From NCBI GenBank assembly GCA_004431415.1, contig QPMI01000143.1:62001-126000 (forward strand): a stretch of 64,000 bases of DNA, given 5' to 3'. This document shows positions 35,701 to 46,823 of this stretch, piece after piece. Source of the stretch: Cyanophora paradoxa. Lineage: Eukaryota; Glaucocystophyceae; Cyanophorales; Cyanophoraceae. Position 1 is the first letter of the stretch. Each line of letters opens with the position of its first letter. The position numbers were made by a program, and so were the translations under genes. A model generated the notes under the pieces. It had not been told where the DNA came from and did no database searches. It saw nothing but the letters and a program-made list of their open reading frames with translations.

Positions 35701-37018
35701 CTCCGGGGGGCCCTCCGGCAGGAAGACCACCGTGGGGGGTACCGGGATCCGCAGCCGCGACGCCCCGCCGTCCCGCACGATGAACTGGCGACGCCGTCAG
35801 GGGCGGGTGGGAAAGAGGGGAGGGGGGGGGAGGCCGCACGGGGTAGAAGGCGAGGCAGGGCTTGACGCCTGGGGGCATGGAGTTCTCGTAGTCGTACTCC
35901 GGGGGCTGGAACGAGGCCTTCTTGAGCGTCTCCGCGTAGACCTTCTTCCGCTGCCTTAGCTCTGCCGCCTTCTTGGCCTTCTCCGCCCTGGGACCGGGGC
36001 CGGGGCCGGCTCGACGGGTGGCGGGTGGCGCGGGGCGGGGGGCGTGGGGCACGGGGGCGAACGCACTCGAGGTTGGCCCTGTGCCTCGCGAGCTCCTCGG
36101 CGGTCATGGGCGGCGGCGGCGGCGGCACCGTGAACTGCGAGACGAAGGGCGGCGCCGGCGGCGCCGGCGACTGCGGCGGCGGCGGCGGCGCCTCCGGCTC
36201 CGACTTGGGCGGATCCTGCGCCCCGGCCGGCTCGCTCGCTTGAGGGCGGGAGGGCGGGCGGGCGGGCGGGCGGGGCGCGCCTTGCCGGCGAGCGCGTCGT
36301 CGTACGTGGCGAAGTCGAACTTGGCTCCTCCCTCCGCGCCGCCCTCCCCGCTCGCCTCGCCCTCGTCCCGCTGGCCCCCGCGCGCCCCGCCCCCGCCCCG
36401 CCCTCCTCCTCCCCTTCCGAGAAGCGGGCGCGGCGGCCGGCCTCATCCTCCCCCTCCGACGAGGCGGGGGCCTGCAGGGCGAGCCTCCGGCTGCTCCCGG
36501 CGGACCGCTGCGTCCCCGTCCTGCCCGTCGTCGATCCCGCCCGCGAGGAAGGCTGCGGGCGCGCGCAGGCCTCGGCCCGGGGCGTCGGGCGGGGCCGGGC
36601 TGGGCGGCGCCGCGGACCCTGTTCTCGCGGGAAGAGCCCGAGAGGCGCCCCGTGCTGCGCGGCCGGGCCGCATCCTGCTCTGCGTCCGCCGGGGGCGACG
36701 GCTCCTCCGGCGCGGCCGGCGCGGGGGGCGGCGACGCCCGCAAGTCGTCTCCGCTCGCCGCGCTGCGGTCGGGTCGGCCGGGCGCTGCGGAGCGCGCAGG
36801 CGGGGCGCGACAAACCTGCCGCCGCCTTCTCGCCTGCTCTTCGCCGCGGGGGCCTCTCCTATGGCCGTAAGCCGCTGCTCATCGGCGTCGTACTTCAGGA
36901 GCCGGTTCAGGTCGCTGCGGACGTTCTTCGCTAGGCTCATAGTATCCTTGCCGAGGAAGTTCTCCCCATCGAACTCCCATTCCTCTGCACGCCGCGCGGG
37001 TCCTAGGTTAGCGGCCAC
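32264..37018 (-). CDS. Gene X, copy 1 (complete): conserved-looking protein of unknown function
   Basis: Exons read right to left. The first holds EEWEFDGENFLGKDTMSLAK (first ATG at 36940; the frame is open to 37018, where the codon is GTG). Next come an Arg/Gly/Pro-rich region, KFDFATYDDALAGK, MTAEELARHRANLECVR, KVYAETLKKASFQPPEYDYE, and a long well-folded-looking exon (35778-35210) with VPPTVVFLPEGPPEGL, YTRNELAVLDYNGLKAFSES, WVLQKFVWSNGGKPF and KSFTWMISGRELCEE. Then HHMEQTVFSVPFDELVADWI, KRGDWWFIQVKAFRM, RNFCRGDYCDVDMQAEQEG, NHELLMLIENIKRAV, GWEQIKPAMYYSE and VCRNCYRVYTAIDEARRVAM. A Ser/Pro/Gly-rich tail ends SYVPAYHDPTYFNQY at 32264. The Cys-x2-Cys pairs could bind metal. I recognise no named family. 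It is head-to-head with gene Y across a region of about 0.7 kb. This is the only copy with the C-terminal third. Confidence 0.7.
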
Positions 37019-37709
37019 CGGCTACTTCCGCTGCAGGCGCGGGGCGGTGCTGGAGCGAGAGCTGAGCTTCTCAAGCTTAGCTAGATGACCCGTGTGTGCT
37101 ATCTGCGGGTGCAACTGGCCGCCCACTCGCACCTTTCGGGTCCTTCTGGACGACCTTCTTTGGGAGGTTGTGCTTCCACGACATGCGCTCGCGTTGCCGA
37201 GAAGCGCTCTCTCGGCCGTTCCGCGAGCCCTTCTATCGCGCTACGCTTTTGGTCTGGGGGAATGTTTGCGGTGGGGGTACAGGGGCGCTGGAGACTCTGA
37301 CCTGACTCGGCTCTCGGTCCCGCGCTCAAGCTCTGGGCCGAAGTCACAGCGTTGTAAACACCCGCTTGCGGGGCCGGCGGGGTCGATCCTGCGAAGGAGG
37401 AGAGCACCGCAGCTGGTCGAGGTGAGCAGAGCACGCGCGAAGGCGCAGAGCGCGCGTTCGAGCGCTTCGCCGGTTCTTGTTGCTTGCTGACGCTGCCGGG
37501 CACGGCAGCTCGGGTCGCGCGGGCTGCGGCGGCGAAAGTGAAGCTTCGCATGGCCCCTGGCGAGTGCTGAGCGGTCGACGACCTCGACGCTGCGCTTCCT
37601 CGTCGCACTCGGGCGACAATGTGCGCATACGTCTCACCGCGCACCGCCTCCCGCCTCCCGCCTCGACGGATCGAGCTCAAGCGTTCGCCTCAGGTCGCGC
37701 AGCGCGCCC
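37019..37709. promoter_or_regulatory. Divergent X/Y upstream region, copy 1
   Basis: This region between the gene X start and the first recognisable exon of gene Y is repeated almost unchanged at 43106-43794 and 48030-48720. It includes AAGCTTAGCTAGATGACCC near 37073 in all three copies. It must contain both promoters and probably the unresolved 5' exon of gene Y. ORFs of 60-190 codons here occur on both strands and cannot be ranked. Confidence 0.5.
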
Positions 37710-39959
37710 GTGCACGGCCTCGATCACCTGCACACCTTCGAGGACTTCAAGAGGTTCTTCCCCGAGCTCGGCGCGCCTCAGGTGCGATCCGCGGGGGGCG
37801 CGTGGCCGCTCGTTCGCCTGGCGCCGACGCGGCCGCGCGGCGCAGCACGGCCTCTCGTGCCTGGAGGACGTCGCGTGCCTGGAGCGGGATGACTACAAGG
37901 AGCTCAAGATGCCTATGGGCATATTCCGCCGCCTCTGCCGCCGGGCGACGGAGCTCGTCGAGGCCCTAAACCGGTGCCCCCGCCCGCGCCGCGCCGCGCC
38001 GCGCCGGCCGCGCCGCTGCGGGGCTCCCGGCGACGCGCGCGCACGCGCAGGCCCGAGGCGGTCGTAGTCGACGATGCGGAGCCGCCTCCGGCGACCGCGC
38101 CCTCCGGATCGGCGACGCCGGCGCCCTCGCCGGCGCCGGCGCCAGCGGCCCCCTGGCACCTCCTCGGCGGCGACGCCGGCGCGGGGGCGGCGCGGGAGAG
38201 CGACGGCGAGGCGCGCGCGGCGACGCCGCTGCCCGCGCCGGCGGCGGCGGCGCGGCTCGCGCTGGGCGAGTGGCACCCGACGGAGGTCGAGGTGGCCGAG
38301 GCGGAGGACGAGGGCGAGGCGGCGGCGCCGGAGGCGGCGGCGGCGGCGGCGGCGGAGCCCGTGGAGCTGCAGCCCGCTCCTGACAGCGCGGACGCCGAGA
38401 TGGCCGGTGCGCCTGCCGCCGCGCTCCCGCCTCCGCCTGCGCGCCTGAGCGCCCGTGCAGAGGCGCCGCCGGTGCCGGAGGAGAAGCCGCGGCGCCTGGT
38501 CGTGCCCCTGGGGCCGTTCCGGCCGGACGCGCCGGGCGAGCCGGCGCGGGTCTCGGGCGGCGGGCGGCGGCGCGGGGGCGCCCTCGGCCTCCCCCTCTGC
38601 CTCCTCCTCGAGGCGCACGCGCGCCACGCCGAGGTCCTCGAGCGGGCCGCCCTGAAGCGCGCCGCGGGGGCGGGCGGCGAGGAGGAGGCGGAGGCGGAGG
38701 CGGAGGCCGAGATCGCGGAGAGCCTCTGCACGGACATGAGCGAGGAAGATGAGGAGGAGGAGGAGGAAGAGGAGGCGGGGGCGGCGGCGGGGGCCGCGCG
38801 GGCGCCGTCGGAGGAGGCGGAGGAGTCGGACGCGGTGGACTCCGAGTCGGTCGGGGGCGACGCGGGGCTCGAGGCGGCGGCGGCTGCGGAGGAGGAGGAG
38901 GAGGAGGAGGAGGAGGAGGCTTTGGAGAGGCGGGATGAGGCGGGGGACCCCGAGGAGGCGAGGAGGCGGCGGGACGAGGCGGCGGCGGCGAGGCGGGCGG
39001 CGCTGGAGGCGAAGTGGGAGGCCCGGGCCGACCGCGCCGCGCGGGGCGTCCCCGGGGAGGGGTACGCGGAGCTGCGGGAGCGGCTCGCGGGGCGCCGGCC
39101 GAGGCTCGTCGAGTGGCTCTCCCGCCTCGAGGGGGCGCCGAGGCGGCGCCGGCGCCCGAGGCTGGGCCCTCCTCCTCCGCCGCCGCCGCCGCCCGCCCCT
39201 CAGCAGCCGGACCCTCCCTGGGCGGCTCGTTCGGTGCGGGGCGCCGCGCGGGGCCCCGGCACGCCTGCTTCACTAACAGGCGGCCGGGGCGGGGCAGGGG
39301 AGCCGCCGGCGTGGTGGGCGGAGGAGCTGGCGCGCATGCAGGCGGCCTGGGAGGCGGCGCGGCGGCCCACCCTGGAGCGGGCCCAGCGCTCCTTCTGGTG
39401 CCGCCGGGGATCCGCCCCCGCCCCCGCCCCCGCCGGCTTCGCTCACGCGGTGCGGGGTACAGGCGGCGGTACCGGGGGTACGACGTGCGTGTCTGGAAGG
39501 TGCACGAGCTGCGGAGGCAGTCGGAGGGCCTCTCCAGGCGCCTCGGCGAGCTCGCGGGGTGCGCCCTCCCTTCCCCTCAGCTCTTAGCTTTCCCGGCTCC
39601 GCCCCGCTTCTAAATTTAGCTTCTCCAGGGAGATGCCGCGGCTCGAGAGGCACCGGAAGGCCGCGCGGGCCGCCGAGGAGACCTTCTTCGCCCTCCGCGA
39701 CGCCGAGTTCAGGTGAGCCCGATCTGATCTGAGCGCGATAGATCGGATCGGATCGGATCTGAGCCGGCGCCGCGCCAGGATCGGGCTCCTGCAGAGGGCG
39801 GAGGAGCCTGAGGCGGGGGACGAGCGCGGCTCCTCCGGCGAGGAGGGGGAGGAGGAGGAGGCGGGCGGGTACGGGGGGCGGGAGGAGTTTCTCCTGGAGG
39901 GGCCGCCCAGTCCCGACGTCGGTGCGATCCCGTACCCCCGCCCCCCAACCGGTCCGGTC
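37710..39959 (+). pseudogene. Gene Y, copy 1: truncated ATRX-like gene without helicase
   Basis: The copy contains the SAM-like exons HGLDHLHTFEDFKRFFPELG and HGLSCLEDVACLERDDYKEL, then GIFRRLCRRATELVEALNR. A long acidic Ala/Glu-rich frame open from 37974 to 39587 follows (SLCTDMSEEDEEEEEE; EALERRDEAGDPEEARR; GYAELRERLAGRRPRLVEWL). Then come DVRVWKVHELRRQSEG and MPRLERHRKAARAAEETFFA. An intron at 39713-39778 leads to RIGLLQRAEEPEAGDERG. Similarity to the other copies stops near 39959, before the acidic segment and the SNF2 domain. The acidic frame here has none of the single-base shifts seen in copies 2 and 3. It could still make a truncated protein, but there is no helicase. Confidence 0.8.
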
Positions 39960-40072
39960 GACAGCCTTTTGGCCGCTGGTACCTCCTAAGGGGTGGACGC
40001 AGGTCGTCCGGTGAGGATGGGAGCGCCTGTGAGGATGGGAGCGCAGCCGTTGCGCGCGATACTACCCCCGCC
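39960..40072. other. Junction linker between duplication units
   Basis: About 113 bp have no match in the other units. A GTGAGGATGGGAGCGC motif is repeated back to back near 40012 and 40029. The left side ends inside gene Y copy 1, and the right side begins in the middle of gene X copy 2 at ACGAAGGTGCGGTCGGA. Confidence 0.75.
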
Positions 40073-43000
40073 ACGAAGGTGCGGTCGGAGAGGATGGCCT
40101 TTCGCGTTCGGTGCCGGTTGGGGATGGGGCGGACGGTCTCCTGCACGGAGCCGACGACCTTGCGCTCGCCGGCCCGCCGCCCCGCCGCCGCCGCCTCCTC
40201 CGCCTCCTCCTCGTCCTGGTAGTACGCCCTGGCGGAGGCGCTAAGCGCGAGCCGCGAGGCGAGGAGGGCGAGGGCGGGGCGGGGTGCGGGCGCACGCGGC
40301 CGGCTCCTCGCCGTCGTCGGTGGGGGAGGCGAAGCCCGGGCGGGCCCCAGGGTCCAGGATCCGCCGCACCTGCCCGCCCCGCCCGCGTTAATCCAGCAGG
40401 GGCACATCGAAGTGAGCGGGAGAGCGGCGCCCGGGCGGGCGGGCGGACCTTGACCTCCTCGGCGCGGAGGCGGGCGACCCTGCGGCGGGCGGCGGCGTGG
40501 AGCTGGCGCCGCCGGCTCCGCTCCATCCGGTCCAGCACCACGCTCTTGTACAGCACCTGCGCGCGGGCGGGCGGGCGGGGCGGGGCGGGGCGGGGCGGGG
40601 CGGCCGGATCAGGTCGCTGCAGGGCGGATGGATGAAAGAGAAGGGGGGCTCGCGCGCCTTGTAGTAGCCGGCGTCCTCGTCCTTGCGCTCGACGACGGCG
40701 CGCTTGATGTTCTCGATGAGCATCAGCAGCTCGTGGTTCGCCACGACGTCCCGCCGCGCCGCCCCCGCCTGCACCGTCTCCACCACCTGCCCGGGCGCGA
40801 CGCCGTCAGCCGCGGCCGGCTCTCGAGCCTCAAGCTTTGCTCGCTCGCCTGGAGGACGCGGGACTTGCGGAGGCCCTCCTGCTCGGCCTGCATGTCCACG
40901 TCGCAGTAGTCGCCCCGGCAGAAGTTCCGCTGCTCCCGCACCACGGGCGCCGCCCGGCCCCGCAGGATCTCCGAGAGCGGCGCGCCCGGCCCCGGCGTCC
41001 GCATCCGGAAGGCCTTCACCTGGATGAACCACCAGTCGCCCCGCTTATCTGCGGAGAGAAGGAACCCGATCGATCAGGGGCAGCCTAAACCTAAGTCTGA
41101 GAGGAAGGACGAGGCGGGCCCTTGATCCAGTCGGCGACGAGCTCGTCGAAGGGTACGCTGAAGACGGTCTGCTCCATGTGGTGCCGCAGCGCCCCCGTCA
41201 GCTCCTGCAGCTCCGCGTTCGCCTTGCCTGCGGCGGGATGAGACGGGCGAGAGAGCGAGGGAGCGGGGCGGGGCGGGGCCGGGCTGAGGCGCGCCGGCGA
41301 CGGGGATCATGGCGCAGCCGTCGAAGCGCTCGGCGTCGGTGCAGTAGCGGCGGCGCGGGTCCGCCTCGGCGCTCTCCTCGCAGAGCTCGCGCCCGGAGAT
41401 CATCCAGGTGAATGACTTGCCGGCCCCGGCGCGCCGGTGCACGCAGCGGGCGACGAAGGGCTTGCCCCCGTTGCTCCAGACGAACTTCTGCAGGACCCAG
41501 GCCTCCAGCGAGGAGACGCTCTCTGAGAAGGCCTTGAGGCCGTTGTAGTCCAGCACCACCAGCTCGTTCCTCGTGTAGCGCTCCGAGGCCGGCTTCGCCA
41601 TCTTCTTCAGCACGGCGACGGGGTACCCCTCCGGCGGCTCCTCCCCCGCGCGGGGCTTGAAGATCCGGTCCGCGATGCCGCGCTCGTCGATGTGGTCGAC
41701 GCGGCGGACGCAGCCGTCGGCGCGGGGGGTGTAAAAGAGGGACTGAATGGGCGCCCCCACGTCGTCCGGGTCGGACGAGAGGCCCTCGGGGGGGCCCTCC
41801 GGCAGGAAGACCACCGTGGGGGGTACCGGGATCCGCAGCCGCGACGCCCCGCCGTCCCGCACGATGAACTGGCGACGACGTCAGGGGCGGGCGGGAGAGG
41901 GCGGGGAGGGAAGGGGGGGCAGAAGCCGCACGGGGTAGAAGGCGAGGCAGGGCTTGACGCCGGGGGGCATGGAGTTCTCGTAGTCGTACTCCGGGGGCTG
42001 GAACGAGGCCTTCTTGAGCGTCTCCGCGTAGACCTTCTTCCGCTGCCTTAGCTCCGCCGCCTTCTTCGCCTTCTCCGCCCTGGGGCCGGGGCCGGCTCGA
42101 CGGGCGGCGGGGGGCGCGGGGCGGGGGGCGCGGGGCGCCGGGGCGAACGCACTCGAGGTTGGCCCTGTGCCTCGCGAGCTCCTCGGCGGTCATGGGCGGC
42201 GGCGGCGGCGGCACCGTGAACTGCGAGACGAAGGGCGGCGCCGGCGGCGCCGGCGGCGACTGCGGCGGCGGCGGCGCCTCCGGCTCCGACTTGGGCGGAT
42301 CCTGCGCCCCGGCCGGTTCGCTCGCTTGAGGGCGGGAGGGCGGGCGGCGGGCGGGCGGGAGGGCGGGGCGCGCCTTGCCGGCGAGCGCGTCGTCGTACGT
42401 GGCGAAGTCGAACTTGGCGCCTCCCTCCGCGCCGCCCTCCCGCTCGCCTCGCCCTCGTCCCCGCTGGCCCCGCGCGCCCCGCCCCCGCCCCGCCCTCCTC
42501 CTCCCCTTCCGAGAAGCGGCGCGGCGGCCGGCCTCATCCTCCCCCTCCGACGAGGCGGGGGCCTGCAGGGCGAGCCTCCGGCTGCTCCCGGCGGACCGCT
42601 GCGTCCCGTCCTGCCGGTCGTCGACCCCGCCCGCGAGGAAGGCTGCGGGCGCGCGCGGCCTCGGCGCGGGGCGTCGGGCGGGGCCGGGCGGGGCGGCGCC
42701 GCGGACCCGGTTCTCGCGGGAAGAGCCCGAGAGGCGCCCCGTGCTGCGCGGCCGGGCCGCATCCTGCTCTGCGTCCGCCGGGGGCGACGGCTCCTCCGGC
42801 GCGGCCGGCGCGGGGGCGGCGACGCCCGCAAGTCGTCTCCGCTCGCCGCGCTGCGGTCGGGTCGGCCGGGCGCTGCGGAGCGCGCAGGCGGGCGAAACCA
42901 ACCTGCCGCCTCCTTCCCGCCTGCTCTTCGCCGCAGGGGCCTCTCCTATGGCCGTAAGCCGCTGCTCATCGGCGTCGTACTTCAGGAGCCGGTTCAGGTC

Positions 43001-43105
43001 GCTGCGGACGTTCTTCGCAAGGCTCATAGTATCCTTGCCGAGGAAGTTCTCCCCATCGAACTCCCATTCCTCTGCACGCCGCGCGGGTCCCAGGTTAGCG
43101 GCCAC
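40073..43105 (-). pseudogene. Gene X, copy 2: C-terminally truncated
   Basis: The copy matches gene X copy 1 from its start to the segment reading AILSDRTFV (34010 in copy 1). The remaining 1.75 kb is missing, including GWEQIKPAMYYSE, the VCRNCYRVYT motif and the Ser/Pro-rich tail. Central exons such as KSFTWMISGRELCEE, KRGDWWFIQVKAFRM and NHELLMLIENIKRAV are kept. A protein made from it would run into the linker DNA. It is a partial duplicate, probably non-functional. Confidence 0.8.
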
Positions 43106-46026
43106 CGGCTACTTCCGCTGCAGGCGCGGGGCGGTGCTGGAGCGAGAGCTGAGCTTCCTAAGCTTAGCTAGATGACCCGTGTGTGCTATCTGCGGGTGCA
43201 GCTGGCCGCCCACTCGCACCTTTCGGGTCCTTCTGGACGACCTTCTTTGGGAGGTTGTGCTTCCACGACATGCGCTCGCGTTGCCGAGAAGCGCTCTCTC
43301 GGCCGTTCCGCGAGCCCTTCTATCGCGCTACGCTTTTGGTATGGGGGAATGCTTGCGGTGGGGTACAGGGGCGCTGGAGACTCTGACCTGACTCGGCTCT
43401 CGGTCCCGCGCTCAAGCTCTGGGCCGAAGTCACAGCGTTGTAAACACCCGCTTGCGGGCCGGCGGGGTCGATCCTGCGAAGGAGGAGAGCACCGCAGCTG
43501 GTCGAGGTGAGCAGAGCACGCGCGAAGGCGCAGAGCGCGCGTTCGAGCGCTTCGCCGGTTCTTGTTGCTTGCTGACGCTGCCGGGCACGGCAGCTCGGGT
43601 CGCGCGGGCTGCGGCGGCGAAAGTGAAGCTTCGCATGGCCCCTGGCGAGTGCTGAGCGGTCGACGACCTCGACGCTGCGCTTCCTCGTCGCACTCGGGCG
43701 ACAATGTGCGCATACGTCTCACCGCGCACCGCCTCCCGCCTCCCGCCTCGACGGATCGAGCTCAAGCGTTCGCCTCAGGTCGCGCAGCGCGCCCGTGCAC
43801 GGCCTCGATCACCTGCACACCTTCGAGGATTTCAAGAGGTTCTTCCCCGAGCTCGGCGCGCCTCAGGTGCGATCCGCGAGGGCGCGTGTCCGCACGTTCG
43901 CCTGGCGCCGACGCGGCCGCGCGGCGCAGCACGGCCTCTCGTGCCTGGAGGACGTCGCGTGCCTGGAGCGGGATGACTACAAGGAGCTCAAGATGCCGAT
44001 GGGCATATTCCGCCGCCTCTGCCGCCGGGCGACGGAGCTCGTCGAGGCCCTAAACCGGTGCGCCCGCCCGCGCCGCGCCGCGCCGCGCCGGCCGCGCCGC
44101 TGCGGGGCTCCCGGCGACGTGTGCGCACGCGTAGGCCCGAGGCGGTCGTAGTCGACGATGCGGAGCCGCCTCCGGCGACCGCGCCCTCCGGATCGGCGAC
44201 GCCGGCGCCCTCGCCGGCGCCGGCGCCGGCGGCCCCCTGGCACCTCATCGGCGGCGACGCCGGCGCGGGGGCGGCGCGGGAGAGCGACGGCGAGGCGCGC
44301 GCGGCGACGCCGCTGCCGGCGCCGGCGCCGGCGGCGCGGCTCGCGCTGGGCGAGTGGCACCCGACGGAGGTCGAGGTGGCCGAGGCACAGGACGAGGGCG
44401 AGGCGGCGGCGCCGGAGGCGGCGGATGCGGCGGCGGCGGCGCCCGCGGAGCTACAGCGCGCCCCTGACAACGGGGACGCCGAGATGGCCGGTGTGCCTGC
44501 CGCCGCCCTCCCGCCTCCGCCTGCCCGCCTGAGCGCCCGTGCAGAGGCGCCGCCGGTGCCGGAGGAGAAGCCGCGGCGCCTGGTCGTGCCCCTGGGGCCG
44601 TTCCGGCCGGACGCGCCGGGCGAGCCGGCGCGGGTCTCGGGCGGCGGGCGGCGGCGCGGGGGCGCCCTCGGCCTCCCCTCTGCCTCCTCCTCGAGGCGCA
44701 CGCGCGCCACGCCGAGGTCCTCGAGCGGGCCGCCCTGAAGCGCGCCGCGGGGCGGCCGGCGAGGAGGAGGAGGCGGAGGCCGAAATCCCGGAGAGCCTCT
44801 GCACGGATATGAGCGAGGAAGATGAGGAGGAGGACGAGGAGGAAGAGGAGGCGGCGGCGGGGGCCGCGCGGGCGCCCTCGGAGGAGGCGGAGGAGTCGGA
44901 CGCGGTGGACACCGAGTCGGTCGGGGGCGACGCGGAGGCGCCGGAGGCGGCGGTGGCGGAGGAGGAGGAGGAGGAGGAGGCTTTGGAGAGGCGGGAGGCG
45001 GGGGAGCCCGAGGAGGCGAGGAGACGGCGCGACGAGGCGGCGGCGGCGAGGCGGGCGGCGCTGGAGGCGAAGTGGGAGGCCCGGGCCGACCGCGGCGCGC
45101 GGGGCGTCCCCGGGGAAGGGTACGCGGAGCTTCGGGAGCGGCTCGCGGGGCGCCGGCCGAGGCTCGTCGAGTGGCTCTCCCGCATCGAAGGGGGCCCCGA
45201 GGCGGCGCCGGCGCCCGAGGCCGGGCCCTCCTCCTCCTCCGCCGCCGCCGCCCGCCCCTCAGCAGCCGGCCCCTCCCTGGGCGGCTCGTTCGGTGCGGGG
45301 CGCCGCGCGGGCATCCTCTTGCTCGCTCGCCTCGCTGACGGGCGGGCGGCCGGGGCGGGGTGCAGGGGAGCCGCCGGCGTGGTGGGCGGAGGAGCTGGCG
45401 CGCATGCAGGCGGCCTGGAGGCGGCGCGGCGGCCCGCCCTGGAGCGGGCCCAGCGCTCCTTCTGGTGCTCGCCACCGCCCCCGCCGCTTCCGCCCACGCT
45501 CACGCGGGGGTACAGGCGGCGGTACCGGGGGTACGACGTGCGTGTCTGGAAGGTGCACGAGCTCCGGCGGCAGGCGGAGGGCCTCTCCAAGCGCCTCGCC
45601 GAGCTCGCGGGGTGCGCCCTCCCTTCCCCTCAGCTCTTTGCTTTCCCGGCTCCGCCCCGCCTCTAAATTTAGCTTCTGCAGGGAGATGCCGCGGCTCGAG
45701 AGGCACCGGAAGGCCGCGCGGGCCGCCGAGGAGACCTTCTTCGCCCTGCGCGACGCCGAGTTCAGGTGAGCCCGATCTGCTCTGATCTGAGCTCGGATTG
45801 CGGGTCGGGTCGGATCGGATCGGATCTGATCTGAGCCGGCGCCGCGCCAGGATCGGGCTCCTGCAGAGGGCGGAGGAGCCCGAGGCGGGGGACGAGCGCG
45901 GCTCCTCCGGCGAGGAGGGGGGGGAGGAGGCGGGGGGGTACGGGGGGCGGGAGGAGTTTCCCCCGGAAGGGCCGCCCAGCCCCGACGTCGGTGCGATCCC
46001 GTACCCCCGCCCCCGACCGATCCGGT
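40073..46026. repeat. Segmental duplication 1, second copy
   Basis: This is the second copy of the block at 34010-39959. The right limit is where gene Y copy 1 stops matching; gene Y copy 2 runs on beyond it. Confidence 0.9.
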
Positions 46027-46776
46027 CCCTCCCGACCCGCGCGCCCCGCCCCGGCAGACGCGCCTCAAGAAGAAGAGGAGGGGGCCGCGCCCATGGCCGT
46101 GGACTGGGCGCGAGACGACGACGAAGAAGACATGGCGGAAGCGGCGAACGAAGAGGAAGAAGTAGTGGAGGGCTCGTCGTACGGGGGCAGCTTCATCGAC
46201 GACGGGGAGGCGGGGGAGTACGAGGCGGACGACGCGGCGTTCCTCGCGTTCCTCAGGGGCAGGCTGGGCCCCCTGGCCTACGAGGGGGAGGGGGCGGGGG
46301 CGTCCCCGGCGGCGCCGCGCCTCCCGCCGGAGGCCTTCGAGCGGACGGAGGGCGCTCGGCGCTCCAGGAGGAGGCGCGCGGCGGCGGCGGCGGCGGCGGC
46401 GGCGGCAGCCGGCGAGGCAGACGGCGGCGGCGACGTCGCGGGCGATGAGGAGGCGCCGGAGGCCCCCGCCGCCGCTCCGGAGCCGGAGCCGGAGCCAGAG
46501 CCTGTGGCGCCGGAGGAGGGGAGGGGGAGGAGGAGAAGCCTCCGGTCCCGCCGGCGCCGCCGGCGGCTCCTGCGCCGCCGGCCGCCCCGCGGGCGTCGAG
46601 CCCGCCGGAGGTCATCGACCTGGTGAGCGAGGACGAGGAGGAGGAGGCGGGGGCCCGGCGCCCCGCGGCCCGCCCCCGCCGAGGCCCCGGGCCCCCGCCG
46701 CCCCCCGCGCCGCCGCGCGCCCCGCGGCCCCGCGCCGCGAGCCCGAGCCGCCCGTCGACCTGGACGAGGACGCCGA

Positions 46777-46823
<47 letters not shown>

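Larger units (their letters stand above)
34010..39959. repeat. Segmental duplication 1, first copy
   Basis: This block holds gene X from its middle to its start and gene Y up to its acidic region. It recurs at about 40073-46026 in the same order and orientation. Matching points are offset by 6062-6087 bp. Scattered substitutions and indels separate the two copies, for example around 35000-35030 versus 41075-41105. Confidence 0.93.

Noticed and set aside
37085-37690. ORFs of 70-190 codons on both strands in the X/Y upstream region, repeated in all three units
   Set aside because: Their repetition reflects recent DNA duplication and not protein conservation. One CxxC-containing frame (CAICGC) is short and leads into no other exon.
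44058-46448. Gene Y copy 2 as a second functional helicase
   Set aside because: The copy stops in the intron after LLIVTPS. DEAH and the second lobe are absent before gene X sequence begins.
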